Assembly: GCA_963582255.1 (NCBI GenBank)
Contig: CAUZRD010000141.1
Location: 1-5,763, forward strand
DNA: 5,763 nucleotides
From: CAUZRD01 sp963582255
GTDB taxonomy: Bacteria; Pseudomonadota; Alphaproteobacteria; Rhizobiales; TMED25
Direction of reading: 5' to 3'
Position numbers and translations under genes: made by a program. Below are positions 1-5,763 of the stretch, piece after piece; within the stretch, counting starts at the first letter, position 1; each line of letters opens with the position of its first letter. The notes under the pieces are model-generated. The model was not told the origin of the DNA. It searched no databases and saw nothing but the letters and a program-made list of their open reading frames with translations.

Positions 1-534
1 GGTTTTTTAGTTTACAAAGGCCTGACCTGGGAGACCTTCACTGCGGTTCTGCGCGAGTCTGCAGTTACCATCGGCGTAGTTATGGTGATGGTGTTCATGG
101 TCCTAATCGTGTCACGCTTCCTAATTTTCGAAGACATCCCCGGAATGGCAAAAACCCTTGTTTTTTCGATCTCAGAGAATCCCGTGATGGTCTTGTTGAT
201 GGTCAATCTGGTGATGATCCTGATTGGCATGTTGATGGATGACGTATCAGGAATCCTGCTGTCGGCGCCACTTCTGTTGCCGGTCACGATGAGTGTCGGG
301 ATGGATCCGATCCACTTCGCGGCGGTGCTTGGTGTCAATCTTGGTATGGGGAACATCACACCGCCCACGGCACCACTGCTTTATCTGGGCTGTCGCGTCA
401 CCGATGTACCGGTCAACAAGGTGATATGGCCCACGGTATTGTTTATAGTATTTGCCTGGTTACCAACTTTGATGATCACCACGTTCGTCCCTGAGATCTC
501 TCTTTGGCTACCTAATCTGGTCTTTGGATCATAA
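1..534 (+). CDS. TRAP transporter large permease subunit (DctM-type), C-terminal part
   Basis: The reading frame is open from base 1 to a TAA at 532-534, leaving 177 residues of a protein whose family is usually about 425 residues or more, so the N-terminal half or more lies off the left edge. The fragment is very hydrophobic, with probable membrane segments near fragment residues 20-43, 61-80, 83-100, 104-130 and 141-163. The stretch around residues 76-130 matches the conserved C-terminal core of DctM proteins: a G-x-x-x-D-D turn, a 'P-L-L-L-P-V' helix, 'G-M-D-P-I-H-F', then 'N-L-G-M-G-N-I-T-P-P'. In this family the subunit forms the sodium-driven inner-membrane channel of a tripartite transporter that receives substrate from a periplasmic binding protein (DctP) via a small subunit (DctQ). 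Neither partner is in the window; they probably lie upstream. Position at the head of a catabolic gene set suggests it imports that pathway's substrate, likely a carboxylate or amino/imino acid (inference). Confidence 0.93.
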   Translation, partial: GFLVYKGLTWETFTAVLRESAVTIGVVMVMVFMVLIVSRFLIFEDIPGMAKTLVFSISENPVMVLLMVNLVMILIGMLMDDVSGILLSAPLLLPVTMSVGMDPIHFAAVLGVNLGMGNITPPTAPLLYLGCRVTDVPVNKVIWPTVLFIVFAWLPTLMITTFVPEISLWLPNLVFGS

Positions 535-558
535 CGACGTAATTTCACAAAACAAACT

Positions 559-562
559 GGAG
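559..562 (+). promoter_or_regulatory. Ribosome binding site of the RidA-family gene
   Basis: GGAG lies 8 bases before the ATG at 571, inside the 36-base gap after the transporter gene. It supports this start. The gap shows no convincing terminator hairpin or promoter, so the transporter and RidA genes are probably co-transcribed. Confidence 0.7.
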
Positions 563-570
563 AAAACACG

Positions 571-963
571 ATGCACGAAGCTGTACTTTCAAATCTGCCG
601 ACACCCACCGCACCGCTCAATTGGGCGGTGAAAGCGCCGTCCGATTGCCAGATCCTCTACACGGCCCATCTGTCGTTTGATGAGAGCGGAGCGTTTGTCG
701 ACGGGACGATCAAAGAGCAAACCCGACGCACAATGGATAATATCAAGGCCTCCGTCGAGGCGGCGGGCGGCACGATGGCTGACATCACCCAATGCCTGAT
801 CTATCTGGTTGATGCGGCGGATGCGCCTGGCATGAACGCGGTTTATGCCGAGTATTTTGACGGGGTTCTACCAAATCGGGCAACGGTCGTCGTAGCCGCA
901 ATTCTGGTGCCCGAGGCTAAAGTTGAAATCGTCGCCTACGCTCATATCGTTGACAATTCGTGA
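571..963 (+). CDS. RidA-family (YjgF/YER057c/UK114) enamine/imine deaminase, divergent member
   Basis: This 130-residue protein has the usual RidA length. The C-terminal signature is clear: 'Y-F-D-G-V-L-P-N-R-A-T-V-V-V' followed by 'V-E-I'. Arg103 aligns with the substrate-carboxylate-binding Arg105 of E. coli RidA and Glu119 with its Glu120. Family members form cytosolic trimers that hydrolyse reactive enamines/imines to 2-keto acids and ammonia. The N-terminal half is divergent: the usual 'Y-S-Q-A-V' is 'L-N-W-A-V' (16-20), and the usual Ser-Gly after the first long strand is Thr31-Ala32, so it is probably not an orthologue of housekeeping RidA and may have a shifted substrate range. Its stop overlaps the start of the DadA-like flavoenzyme by 4 bases, which suggests coupled translation; such flavoenzymes release imines, a natural RidA substrate (inference). 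Start chosen on the GGAG 8 bases upstream of the ATG. Family call is sure; exact activity is not. Confidence 0.9.
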   Translation: MHEAVLSNLPTPTAPLNWAVKAPSDCQILYTAHLSFDESGAFVDGTIKEQTRRTMDNIKASVEAAGGTMADITQCLIYLVDAADAPGMNAVYAEYFDGVLPNRATVVVAAILVPEAKVEIVAYAHIVDNS

Positions 964-2246
964 AGGCTGACGTACTCATAATCGGCGGTGGGCTGAGTGG
1001 CATCACAACCGCCCACCGATTGGCCAAACGCGGCTGCTCTGTCGTGTTGGTGGAGGCCAACAAGGATGTTGGCCTTGGTGCCAATTTTGCAAACGGTGCG
1101 ATGCTGGTGCCTTCGCAGACCTCGCCATGGAACACGCCAGGGATATTGTCCACGCTTTTGAAGTCACTCGTGACGCAAAATTCCGCACTGCGGATCAAGC
1201 CGAAAGCTATCCCGTCCCTGTTTAAATGGGGCCTGCACTTTCACAAGAACTCAAAGCCGCATCTGCACGAACTCCATACGCGCCAATTGCTCGAACTGGC
1301 GCTCTTCTCCATGGATGTCTTTGAGGAATATTACAAAGGATACGCAGACCAATTCGAAGCCAAAAAATGTGGCACCATCAAAATCTTCCGCGACCAACCA
1401 AGTCTGGAAGCCCAGATCAGATCCAATCGTCACCTCAGTGAGGTCGGGCTAGATTGGGAGGCACTTACGCCTGACCAAACTGTTGAGGCTGAGCCGCACC
1501 TTCAAGCGCTGGCCCCGCAGTTGGCTGGCGGAATACGTTTTCCGGCGGATGTGGTGGCGGACTCACACAAATTCTGCCAAATCCTCCGAGATGACCTCAT
1601 CGCATCCGGTCAGACAGTACACGTGGGTTGCCAGGCCAATGAACTGCTGATGTCAGGCGACAGGGTCATCGGCGCGCGTACAACAATCGGAGATATTCGG
1701 GCGAAGAATACCATTCTGGCCCTTGGGGCCAATACAAGAAAATTGGCTGCAAACGACGCAAGATCAATTTTGGTGTGCCCCGTCAAAGGGTACTCGATCA
1801 CTTACGATACAACCGGCGTCAACGACCTGCCTTCGTATCCCGTTATCGACGAAGGGATGCATGTTGGGATTGTTCCAACTAATGGCAAATTGCGCGCAGT
1901 TGGAATTGCCGAATTCGCCGGGCATGACGACACTCTCAGCCCCAAAATAATCCGGAAACTCGATCGCCTGATCAAATCCGTTTACCCCAACCTTGCGCAG
2001 ACCCTGGACGGCTGCAAGCGCGAACCATGGACTGGATTCCGCGCGATGAGTGCTGACGGTCTGCCCTATATTGGCGAAACCTCCAGCAAGGGGCTATGGG
2101 TCAATACCGGGCACGGCCATCTGGGTTGGACCTTGGCCACTGGGTCCGCAGAGCTGTTGGCTGATCTCATCACGGGCAAGCCCACGGCATTGGACGCATC
2201 CAACTTCGCTGTGACCCGAACAACCTCAACACGAATATTAACCTAA
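960..2246 (+). CDS. DadA-like FAD-dependent D-amino-acid dehydrogenase/oxidoreductase (DAO family)
   Basis: A 428-residue protein, near the 432 of E. coli DadA. The N-terminus is a Rossmann FAD-binding strand-turn-helix with G-G-G-L-S-G at residues 9-14 and an acidic Glu32 at the end of the second strand, expected to hold the ADP ribose. DadA-type landmarks follow: 'F-A-N-G-A-M-L-V-P' at 43-51 then 'S-P-W-N-T-P-G-I' at 55-62; 'P-V-K-G-Y-S-I-T' at 274-281; 'W-T-G-F-R-A-M-S-A-D-G-L-P-Y-I-G' at 357-372; and 'G-H-G-H-L-G-W-T' at 384-391 near the flavin. Family enzymes oxidise D-amino acids, or D-hydroxyproline in hydroxyproline catabolism, to imino acids, passing electrons to the respiratory chain or oxygen. 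No signal peptide or membrane segment is seen, so it is cytosolic or peripheral. The start is GTG in a GTGA overlap with the RidA stop, with no clear ribosome binding site, so translation is probably coupled. The substrate is not determined; the neighbours suggest a hydroxylated amino or imino acid. Confidence 0.9.
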   Translation: MKADVLIIGGGLSGITTAHRLAKRGCSVVLVEANKDVGLGANFANGAMLVPSQTSPWNTPGILSTLLKSLVTQNSALRIKPKAIPSLFKWGLHFHKNSKPHLHELHTRQLLELALFSMDVFEEYYKGYADQFEAKKCGTIKIFRDQPSLEAQIRSNRHLSEVGLDWEALTPDQTVEAEPHLQALAPQLAGGIRFPADVVADSHKFCQILRDDLIASGQTVHVGCQANELLMSGDRVIGARTTIGDIRAKNTILALGANTRKLAANDARSILVCPVKGYSITYDTTGVNDLPSYPVIDEGMHVGIVPTNGKLRAVGIAEFAGHDDTLSPKIIRKLDRLIKSVYPNLAQTLDGCKREPWTGFRAMSADGLPYIGETSSKGLWVNTGHGHLGWTLATGSAELLADLITGKPTALDASNFAVTRTTSTRILT

Positions 2247-2259
2247 ATGAGACAAAATC

Positions 2260-3408
2260 ATGAAAATTAAAGATATCCGCCTTACGCCGCTCTTTTCCAA
2301 GTTCAAGACGCCCTATGTCTGGGCCATGGGCAAGAACCTTGGCACAACGACCATTCTGGTCGAGGTCGAAACGGATTCGGGCGTCATCGGCTTCGGCGAA
2401 ACTGCCCCAACGATGACTTCTCCGGATGCAATTTATACTTTTTTACAAACCGCTAAATCGGTCCTGCTGGAGCAGTCGATTACCCAAATCGCTGATTTGA
2501 TGAAACAGCTCTTTACGCGAAATTTCGGGCATCATTACGCCAGTCAATCGCATCCCAGAATTGGTAATATTGCTTTTGCAGGTGTTGAACTGGCCCTTTG
2601 GGATGCGTTTGGCAAGTCCGTCGATCTGCCGGTCCATGCCTTGCTGGGTGGGAAAGTTCATGAAACGGTGAGTTTCATGGGGTTTGTGCAGGGGGACACT
2701 ACAGAAGAGGTTGCGGCACATGCAGGTCAGTTGGTGCAGGACGGCTTTGAAGTCATCTACCTCAAAGCCGGGTACACCAACGAAAAAGATATGGCCAATG
2801 TCGAAGCTGTCAGAAAGGCAATTGGCAACAAGCGGCTTCGGATCGATCCGAACGAGGCCTGGGACTTGATGGAGGCCCAGGTGATGATTCAAAAGCTCGC
2901 GAAGTATGATCTCGAGATGGTCGAACAGCCCGTGTCGGCGATTGCCGGCGTTCCGGCGCTAAAGGCGCTGAAACAGTCCTGTTCCACGCCGATCGCCGCA
3001 GATCAGTCCGTATTTACTCCAGAGGAAGCTCACGCGATGTGTGCCAGCGGTGCGGCCAGTTTGCTGACTGTGGGTCTGCACGAAACTGGAGGTATTCTTG
3101 GGTTCCGCCGCGTCGCTGCGATAGCTCAGGTGTTCGACATCAACGTGTGTATTCACGGTGTTTGGGAGACCGGAATTACCACCTGCGCCTCGATACAAGC
3201 TGCGGCGGGTGTTCCTAATTTGGATGATGGTAATCAGATCATGTGGCAGCTCCTGCAAGAGGACATCGTCGAAAGCCCGGATCTGACGCCAAATGCTGGA
3301 AAAATTCCGGTCATGTCCACCCCTGGTCTAGGATTTACCCTGAACATGGACGCCGTTGGTCGGGCCGCAGAAGCCTATGCTAAGAAGAATGCTTTGGGGG
3401 TAACATGA
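2260..3408 (+). CDS. Enolase-superfamily enzyme, mandelate racemase/muconate lactonizing type (dehydratase or epimerase)
   Basis: This 382-residue protein has the two-domain build of the superfamily: an N-terminal capping domain (about 1-125, with 'T-D-S-G-V-I-G-F-G-E' at 38-47) and a beta-barrel domain. The three magnesium ligands are visible as Asp196 in 'R-I-D-P-N-E-A-W', Glu222 in 'M-V-E-Q-P' and Asp248 in 'A-A-D-Q-S'. Of the strand-2 K-x-K pair only the second lysine, Lys169, remains; the first position is Tyr167. At the end of strand 6, where a catalytic Asp or Lys is usual five residues before Gly-Gly, there is Gly272. His299 on strand 7 aligns with the catalytic His of the mandelate racemase group. 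Such enzymes remove a proton alpha to a carboxylate and then epimerise or dehydrate. Known examples with similar neighbours include sugar-acid dehydratases, hydroxyproline-betaine epimerase and cis-3-hydroxyproline dehydratase; the mixed active site prevents choosing. It starts 13 bases after the flavoenzyme with only a weak GAGA ribosome binding site (2249-2252). Confidence 0.88.
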   Translation: MKIKDIRLTPLFSKFKTPYVWAMGKNLGTTTILVEVETDSGVIGFGETAPTMTSPDAIYTFLQTAKSVLLEQSITQIADLMKQLFTRNFGHHYASQSHPRIGNIAFAGVELALWDAFGKSVDLPVHALLGGKVHETVSFMGFVQGDTTEEVAAHAGQLVQDGFEVIYLKAGYTNEKDMANVEAVRKAIGNKRLRIDPNEAWDLMEAQVMIQKLAKYDLEMVEQPVSAIAGVPALKALKQSCSTPIAADQSVFTPEEAHAMCASGAASLLTVGLHETGGILGFRRVAAIAQVFDINVCIHGVWETGITTCASIQAAAGVPNLDDGNQIMWQLLQEDIVESPDLTPNAGKIPVMSTPGLGFTLNMDAVGRAAEAYAKKNALGVT

Positions 3409-3467
3409 CAGCATTGCACGACAATGTCTGGCGCAACAGTAACTCTAGTTGGAAACACTCATGCTAA
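3405..3467 (+). other. Possible 20-codon ORF bridging two operon genes
   Basis: An ATG at 3405 overlaps the TGA of the enolase-superfamily gene (ATGA), follows a G-rich run 'ggggg' at 3396-3400, and reads for 20 codons to a TAA at 3465-3467. It ends just inside the aldehyde dehydrogenase gene, whose ATG (3461) it spans in another frame. The peptide begins M-T-A-L-H-D-N-V-W and resembles no family I know. It could carry ribosomes from one gene to the next, be a remnant of a lost gene's start, or be chance. I treat it as unproven. Confidence 0.15.
3450..3454 (+). promoter_or_regulatory. Ribosome binding site deciding the aldehyde dehydrogenase start
   Basis: TGGAA with GGA at 3451-3453 lies 7 bases before the ATG at 3461. 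A TTG at 3449 in the same frame would add four residues, but it overlaps this ribosome binding motif and has no good one of its own. The spacing and the 'GGA-aacac' context match the sites before the RidA and AraD1-like genes, so ATG 3461 is preferred. Confidence 0.55.
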
Positions 3468-5011
3468 ACGGAAAACATTTAATTGCGGGCTCATGGATCG
3501 GTGGCGACAACACTTTCGCATCACAGCCTGCTCATGGCTCTGCGCAAAACTTCGCTGTTGGCTCAGTAGACCTGGTGGGGCGAGCCTGTGATTCAGCAGA
3601 AGAGGCTTTTTGCGACTATGGCTATTCTAGCGTGGAAACACGTGCGGCGTTCCTGAACCGAATCGCTGATGAGATTGATGTGCTGGGGGATGAGATCACG
3701 TTGATCGGTAGCCAGGAAACCGGTTTGCCGGAAGCGCGCCTGATCGGAGAGCGTGGCCGTACTACTAGCCAGCTGCGACTGTTTGCAACACATATCCTGA
3801 AAGGCGATTATCTTGACCGCCGCCATGACGCGGCAATCGCGGAGCGGATGCCCGTTCCACGATATGACCTGCAATTGGTTCAGCGCCCAATTGGTCCGGT
3901 TGCTGTTTTTGGGGCCTCGAATTTCCCACTGGCTTTTTCGACGGCAGGTGGCGACACGGCGTCTGCGCTGGCAGCTGGCTGCCCTGTAATCGTCAAAGGC
4001 CATCGTGCGCATCCCGGAACTGGTGAGCTGGTGGCGCAGGCAATCGACCAAGCCATCAAGGCTCTGAAACTGCATCCCGGCGTATTCAGCATGATTCATG
4101 GGGAAAGTCGGGACGTGGGTACTGCCTTAGTGCAGCATCCTCTTATCAAGGCGGTGGGCTTCACCGGCTCGCTTGAGGGTGGACGCGCACTCTTCAACCT
4201 GTGCGCAGCGCGCGAAGAACCCATCCCGTTTTTTGGTGAACTGGGATCGGTTAACCCGATGTTCCTGTTACCTCACGCTCTTAGTTCTCGTGCCAAGCCA
4301 ATTGGTGAGGGTTGGGCCGGCTCTTTGACTATGGGAGCTGGCCAATTCTGCACCAATCCGGGCATTGTTGTTGTGCAGGCGGGTGCCGATGCGGATCTGT
4401 TTATTAGTACAGCGTTAAACGCCCTGGAACAGGTTGGTGCTCAAACCATGCTCACCGACAGTATTGCGGCTGACTACCGAGATGGTCGCGACCGAATTCG
4501 TGCTGAAACCAACGTGCAGGAAATTTTCACAGCCAGCTGCGACTTGCGCAAGGCAACGCCGAATCTTTTTCGCGTCCCTGCCCACAAATGGCTCTCGACG
4601 GAGGCGCTTGCTGAAGAAGTTTTTGGGCCGCTCGGCCTGATCATTGAGGTGGGAAGTGCCGAACAAATGATGGAAGTTGCAAACAGCCTTAAAGGTCAGC
4701 TGACCTGCACACTTCACATGGATGAAGCCGATACGGAGCAGGCCCGAAAGCTTATGCCTGTGCTGGAGCGGAAGGCCGGGCGAGTGCTAGTTAATGGTTT
4801 TCCTACGGGTGTTGAGGTCTGTGATGCAATGGTTCACGGCGGGCCTTACCCAGCTTCGACAAACTTTGGTGCAACCTCAGTGGGAACTCTGTCAATTCGT
4901 CGCTTTTTGCGACCGGTCTGCTACCAAAACGTCCCTGCATCACTTCTACCGCAGGACCTTATTCAAGGTGCGTCTGTGGTATCTAACACTAACTACAGGA
5001 GAAACACATGA
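3461..5011 (+). CDS. Aldehyde dehydrogenase, 2-oxoglutarate semialdehyde (2,5-dioxopentanoate) dehydrogenase type
   Basis: From the ATG at 3461 the protein is 516 residues. Aldehyde dehydrogenase landmarks appear in order: 'G-A-S-N-F-P-L-A-F-S' at 151-160 with the oxyanion-hole Asn154; Lys179 in 'V-I-V-K-G-H' for cofactor binding; 'F-T-G-S' at 234-237; the general base Glu260 in 'F-F-G-E-L-G-S-V-N-P'; the nucleophile Cys297 in 'G-A-G-Q-F-C-T-N-P-G'; and 'E-E-V-F-G-P' at 385-390. The 'K-G-H-x-x-H-P-G-T' and 'E-L-G-S-V-N-P' variants, the 'F-C-T-N-P-G' cysteine loop and the C-terminal 'R-F-L-R-P-V-C-Y-Q' are typical of the 2-oxoglutarate semialdehyde dehydrogenase group called type III, found in hydroxyproline and in non-phosphorylative pentose and sugar-acid clusters. 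The reaction would be 2-oxoglutarate semialdehyde plus NAD(P)+ to 2-oxoglutarate, feeding the TCA cycle. All catalytic residues are present. The C-terminal end runs through the ribosome binding site of the next gene and overlaps its ATG (ATGA), indicating tight coupling. Substrate is inferred from family resemblance and context. Confidence 0.92.
   Translation: MLNGKHLIAGSWIGGDNTFASQPAHGSAQNFAVGSVDLVGRACDSAEEAFCDYGYSSVETRAAFLNRIADEIDVLGDEITLIGSQETGLPEARLIGERGRTTSQLRLFATHILKGDYLDRRHDAAIAERMPVPRYDLQLVQRPIGPVAVFGASNFPLAFSTAGGDTASALAAGCPVIVKGHRAHPGTGELVAQAIDQAIKALKLHPGVFSMIHGESRDVGTALVQHPLIKAVGFTGSLEGGRALFNLCAAREEPIPFFGELGSVNPMFLLPHALSSRAKPIGEGWAGSLTMGAGQFCTNPGIVVVQAGADADLFISTALNALEQVGAQTMLTDSIAADYRDGRDRIRAETNVQEIFTASCDLRKATPNLFRVPAHKWLSTEALAEEVFGPLGLIIEVGSAEQMMEVANSLKGQLTCTLHMDEADTEQARKLMPVLERKAGRVLVNGFPTGVEVCDAMVHGGPYPASTNFGATSVGTLSIRRFLRPVCYQNVPASLLPQDLIQGASVVSNTNYRRNT
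4997..5001 (+). promoter_or_regulatory. Ribosome binding site of the AraD1-like gene
   Basis: A full AGGAG sits 6 bases before the ATG at 5008, inside the last codons of the aldehyde dehydrogenase gene. It is the strongest ribosome binding site in the window and fixes this start. Confidence 0.8.
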
Positions 5012-5763
5012 GACTTGTTCAGTTTGAGATGATTGACAGAAAGCGCGCAGTTGCCCGAGTCGATGATGACCAGCTCGCGGTTCTGAGTAACGTGATTAGC
5101 GTTGCTGAGCTGGCTAAAAAGGCGATCGCCTCCGGCCAAACGCTGGCTCAGGCGGTCGAGGCTGTTGGCGTTTCCGGCACTGTCTCTTACGATGAGGTGA
5201 TTGACGAAGGCAGGCTTCTCCCCGTCATTGACTTGCCCGATCCTTCCCATGTCATGGTCAGCGGGACCGGTCTGACTCATATGGGCAGCGTTGAAACCCG
5301 TGATGCTATGCACGCGAAGGTGTCAGCGGACGAGAGCGACCTATCGGATTCAATGAAAATCTTTAAGATGGGACTTGAAGGTGGCAAACCTGTCGAAGGT
5401 GAGACCGGAGTTCAACCTGAATGGTTCTGGAAAGGCGACGGTTCAATCTTGCGCGCAAGCGGTCAGGTGATGGAAAGCCCCCATTGGGCGGACGACATGG
5501 GGGAAGAGCCAGAGATTGCCGGCGTTTACCTGAACGATAAGAAGGGTCAGCCGCACCGTCTTGGCTATGCGCTCGCCAATGAACTGTCTGATCATGTTAT
5601 GGAGCGGAAGAACTACCTGTACCTCGCGCACTCTAAACTTCGTGTGTGTGGGCTTGGTCCCGAACTGCTTATCGGAGAGCTGCCGTTAGACGTTCAGGGC
5701 ATGAGTCGCATTTACCGTGACGGTAAAATTTTATGGGAAAAGCCCTTTGCCTCGGGTGAAGAC
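5008..5763 (+). CDS. GguC/AraD1-like protein of the fumarylacetoacetate hydrolase superfamily, 3' truncated by window
   Basis: The frame is open from the ATG to the right edge, giving 252 residues; relatives are roughly 330 residues, so the C-terminus lies beyond the window. Recognisable GguC/AraD1 blocks are 'G-T-G-L-T-H-M-G-S' at 86-94 followed by 'R-D-A-M-H' at 98-102, 'E-E-P-E-I-A' at 166-171, and 'N-E-L-S-D-H-V-M-E-R-K-N-Y-L-Y-L-A-H-S-K' at 191-210. In the superfamily an E-x-E pair (here Glu167 and Glu169) and a later acidic residue hold a divalent metal; Glu192 stands where many members have Asp in 'N-D-x-S'. Superfamily members break C-C bonds or dehydrate 2-keto acids. AraD1-type proteins are found with sugar-acid genes and are assigned to 2-keto-3-deoxypentonate dehydration to 2-oxoglutarate semialdehyde, the substrate of the upstream dehydrogenase; its direct coupling (ATGA overlap) to that gene fits. 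The exact substrate is not shown by sequence. Confidence 0.85.
   Translation, partial: MRLVQFEMIDRKRAVARVDDDQLAVLSNVISVAELAKKAIASGQTLAQAVEAVGVSGTVSYDEVIDEGRLLPVIDLPDPSHVMVSGTGLTHMGSVETRDAMHAKVSADESDLSDSMKIFKMGLEGGKPVEGETGVQPEWFWKGDGSILRASGQVMESPHWADDMGEEPEIAGVYLNDKKGQPHRLGYALANELSDHVMERKNYLYLAHSKLRVCGLGPELLIGELPLDVQGMSRIYRDGKILWEKPFASGED

Noticed and set aside
535..570. Gap between transporter and RidA genes considered for a promoter or terminator
   Set aside because: Only 36 bases, with no hairpin plus T-run and no convincing -35/-10 pair; only the ribosome binding site is supportable.
2443..2892. 149-codon open frame on the minus strand inside the enolase-superfamily gene
   Set aside because: It lies wholly antisense to a gene with clear family motifs, and its translation has no recognisable domain. 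It is a coding shadow.
3411..3427. Small inverted repeat CATTG-cacga-CAATG in the gap before the aldehyde dehydrogenase gene
   Set aside because: Only 5 base pairs (6 with a G-U) and AT-rich, with no following T-run. It is too weak to call a terminator or regulatory hairpin.
3593..4099. 168-codon open frame on the minus strand inside the aldehyde dehydrogenase gene
   Set aside because: It is antisense to the conserved cofactor-binding region, and the predicted protein has no family signature.
4993..5313. 106-codon minus-strand frame over the start of the AraD1-like gene
   Set aside because: The + strand frame has a perfect AGGAG site and strong GguC/AraD1 motifs; the antisense translation looks like nothing known.

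Overview
This window is a compact block of genes all on the + strand. It looks like one catabolic operon from a bacterium, most likely an alphaproteobacterium of the marine Roseobacter/Rhodobacteraceae or a rhizobial-type lineage. That placement is inferred from gene content (TRAP transporter, DadA-like flavoenzyme, type-III-like 2-oxoglutarate semialdehyde dehydrogenase, GguC/AraD1-like protein), from moderate GC, and from the tight same-strand packing. No rRNA, tRNA, mobile element or CRISPR array is visible.

Layout: (1) 1-534 is the C-terminal part of a TRAP transporter large membrane subunit (DctM type), cut by the left edge. (2) 571-963 is a divergent RidA-family enamine/imine deaminase. 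(3) 960-2246 is a DadA-like FAD-dependent D-amino-acid dehydrogenase or oxidase, starting at a GTG that overlaps the RidA stop by 4 bases. (4) 2260-3408 is an enolase-superfamily (mandelate racemase/muconate lactonizing type) enzyme. (5) 3461-5011 is an aldehyde dehydrogenase of the 2-oxoglutarate semialdehyde (2,5-dioxopentanoate) dehydrogenase type. (6) 5008-5763 is a GguC/AraD1-like protein of the fumarylacetoacetate hydrolase superfamily, overlapping the previous stop by 4 bases and cut by the right edge. The longest non-coding gaps are about 36 and 52 bases, so no stretch over 300 bases lacks a gene.

How the genes may work together (inference): the TRAP system imports a small organic acid or amino/imino acid. 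The flavoenzyme oxidises an amine to an imine, and RidA, co-translated with it, speeds imine hydrolysis. The enolase-superfamily enzyme carries out an alpha-proton abstraction (epimerisation or dehydration). The AraD1-like protein and the aldehyde dehydrogenase would form the lower part of the pathway, 2-keto-3-deoxy acid to 2-oxoglutarate semialdehyde to 2-oxoglutarate. The mix of amino-acid enzymes (DadA, RidA) with sugar-acid enzymes (AraD1-like, enolase superfamily) is the most interesting point. It does not match the textbook hydroxyproline or pentose pathway exactly, and the true substrate cannot be read from the sequence. The enolase-superfamily protein also appears to lack the usual catalytic residue at the end of its sixth barrel strand.
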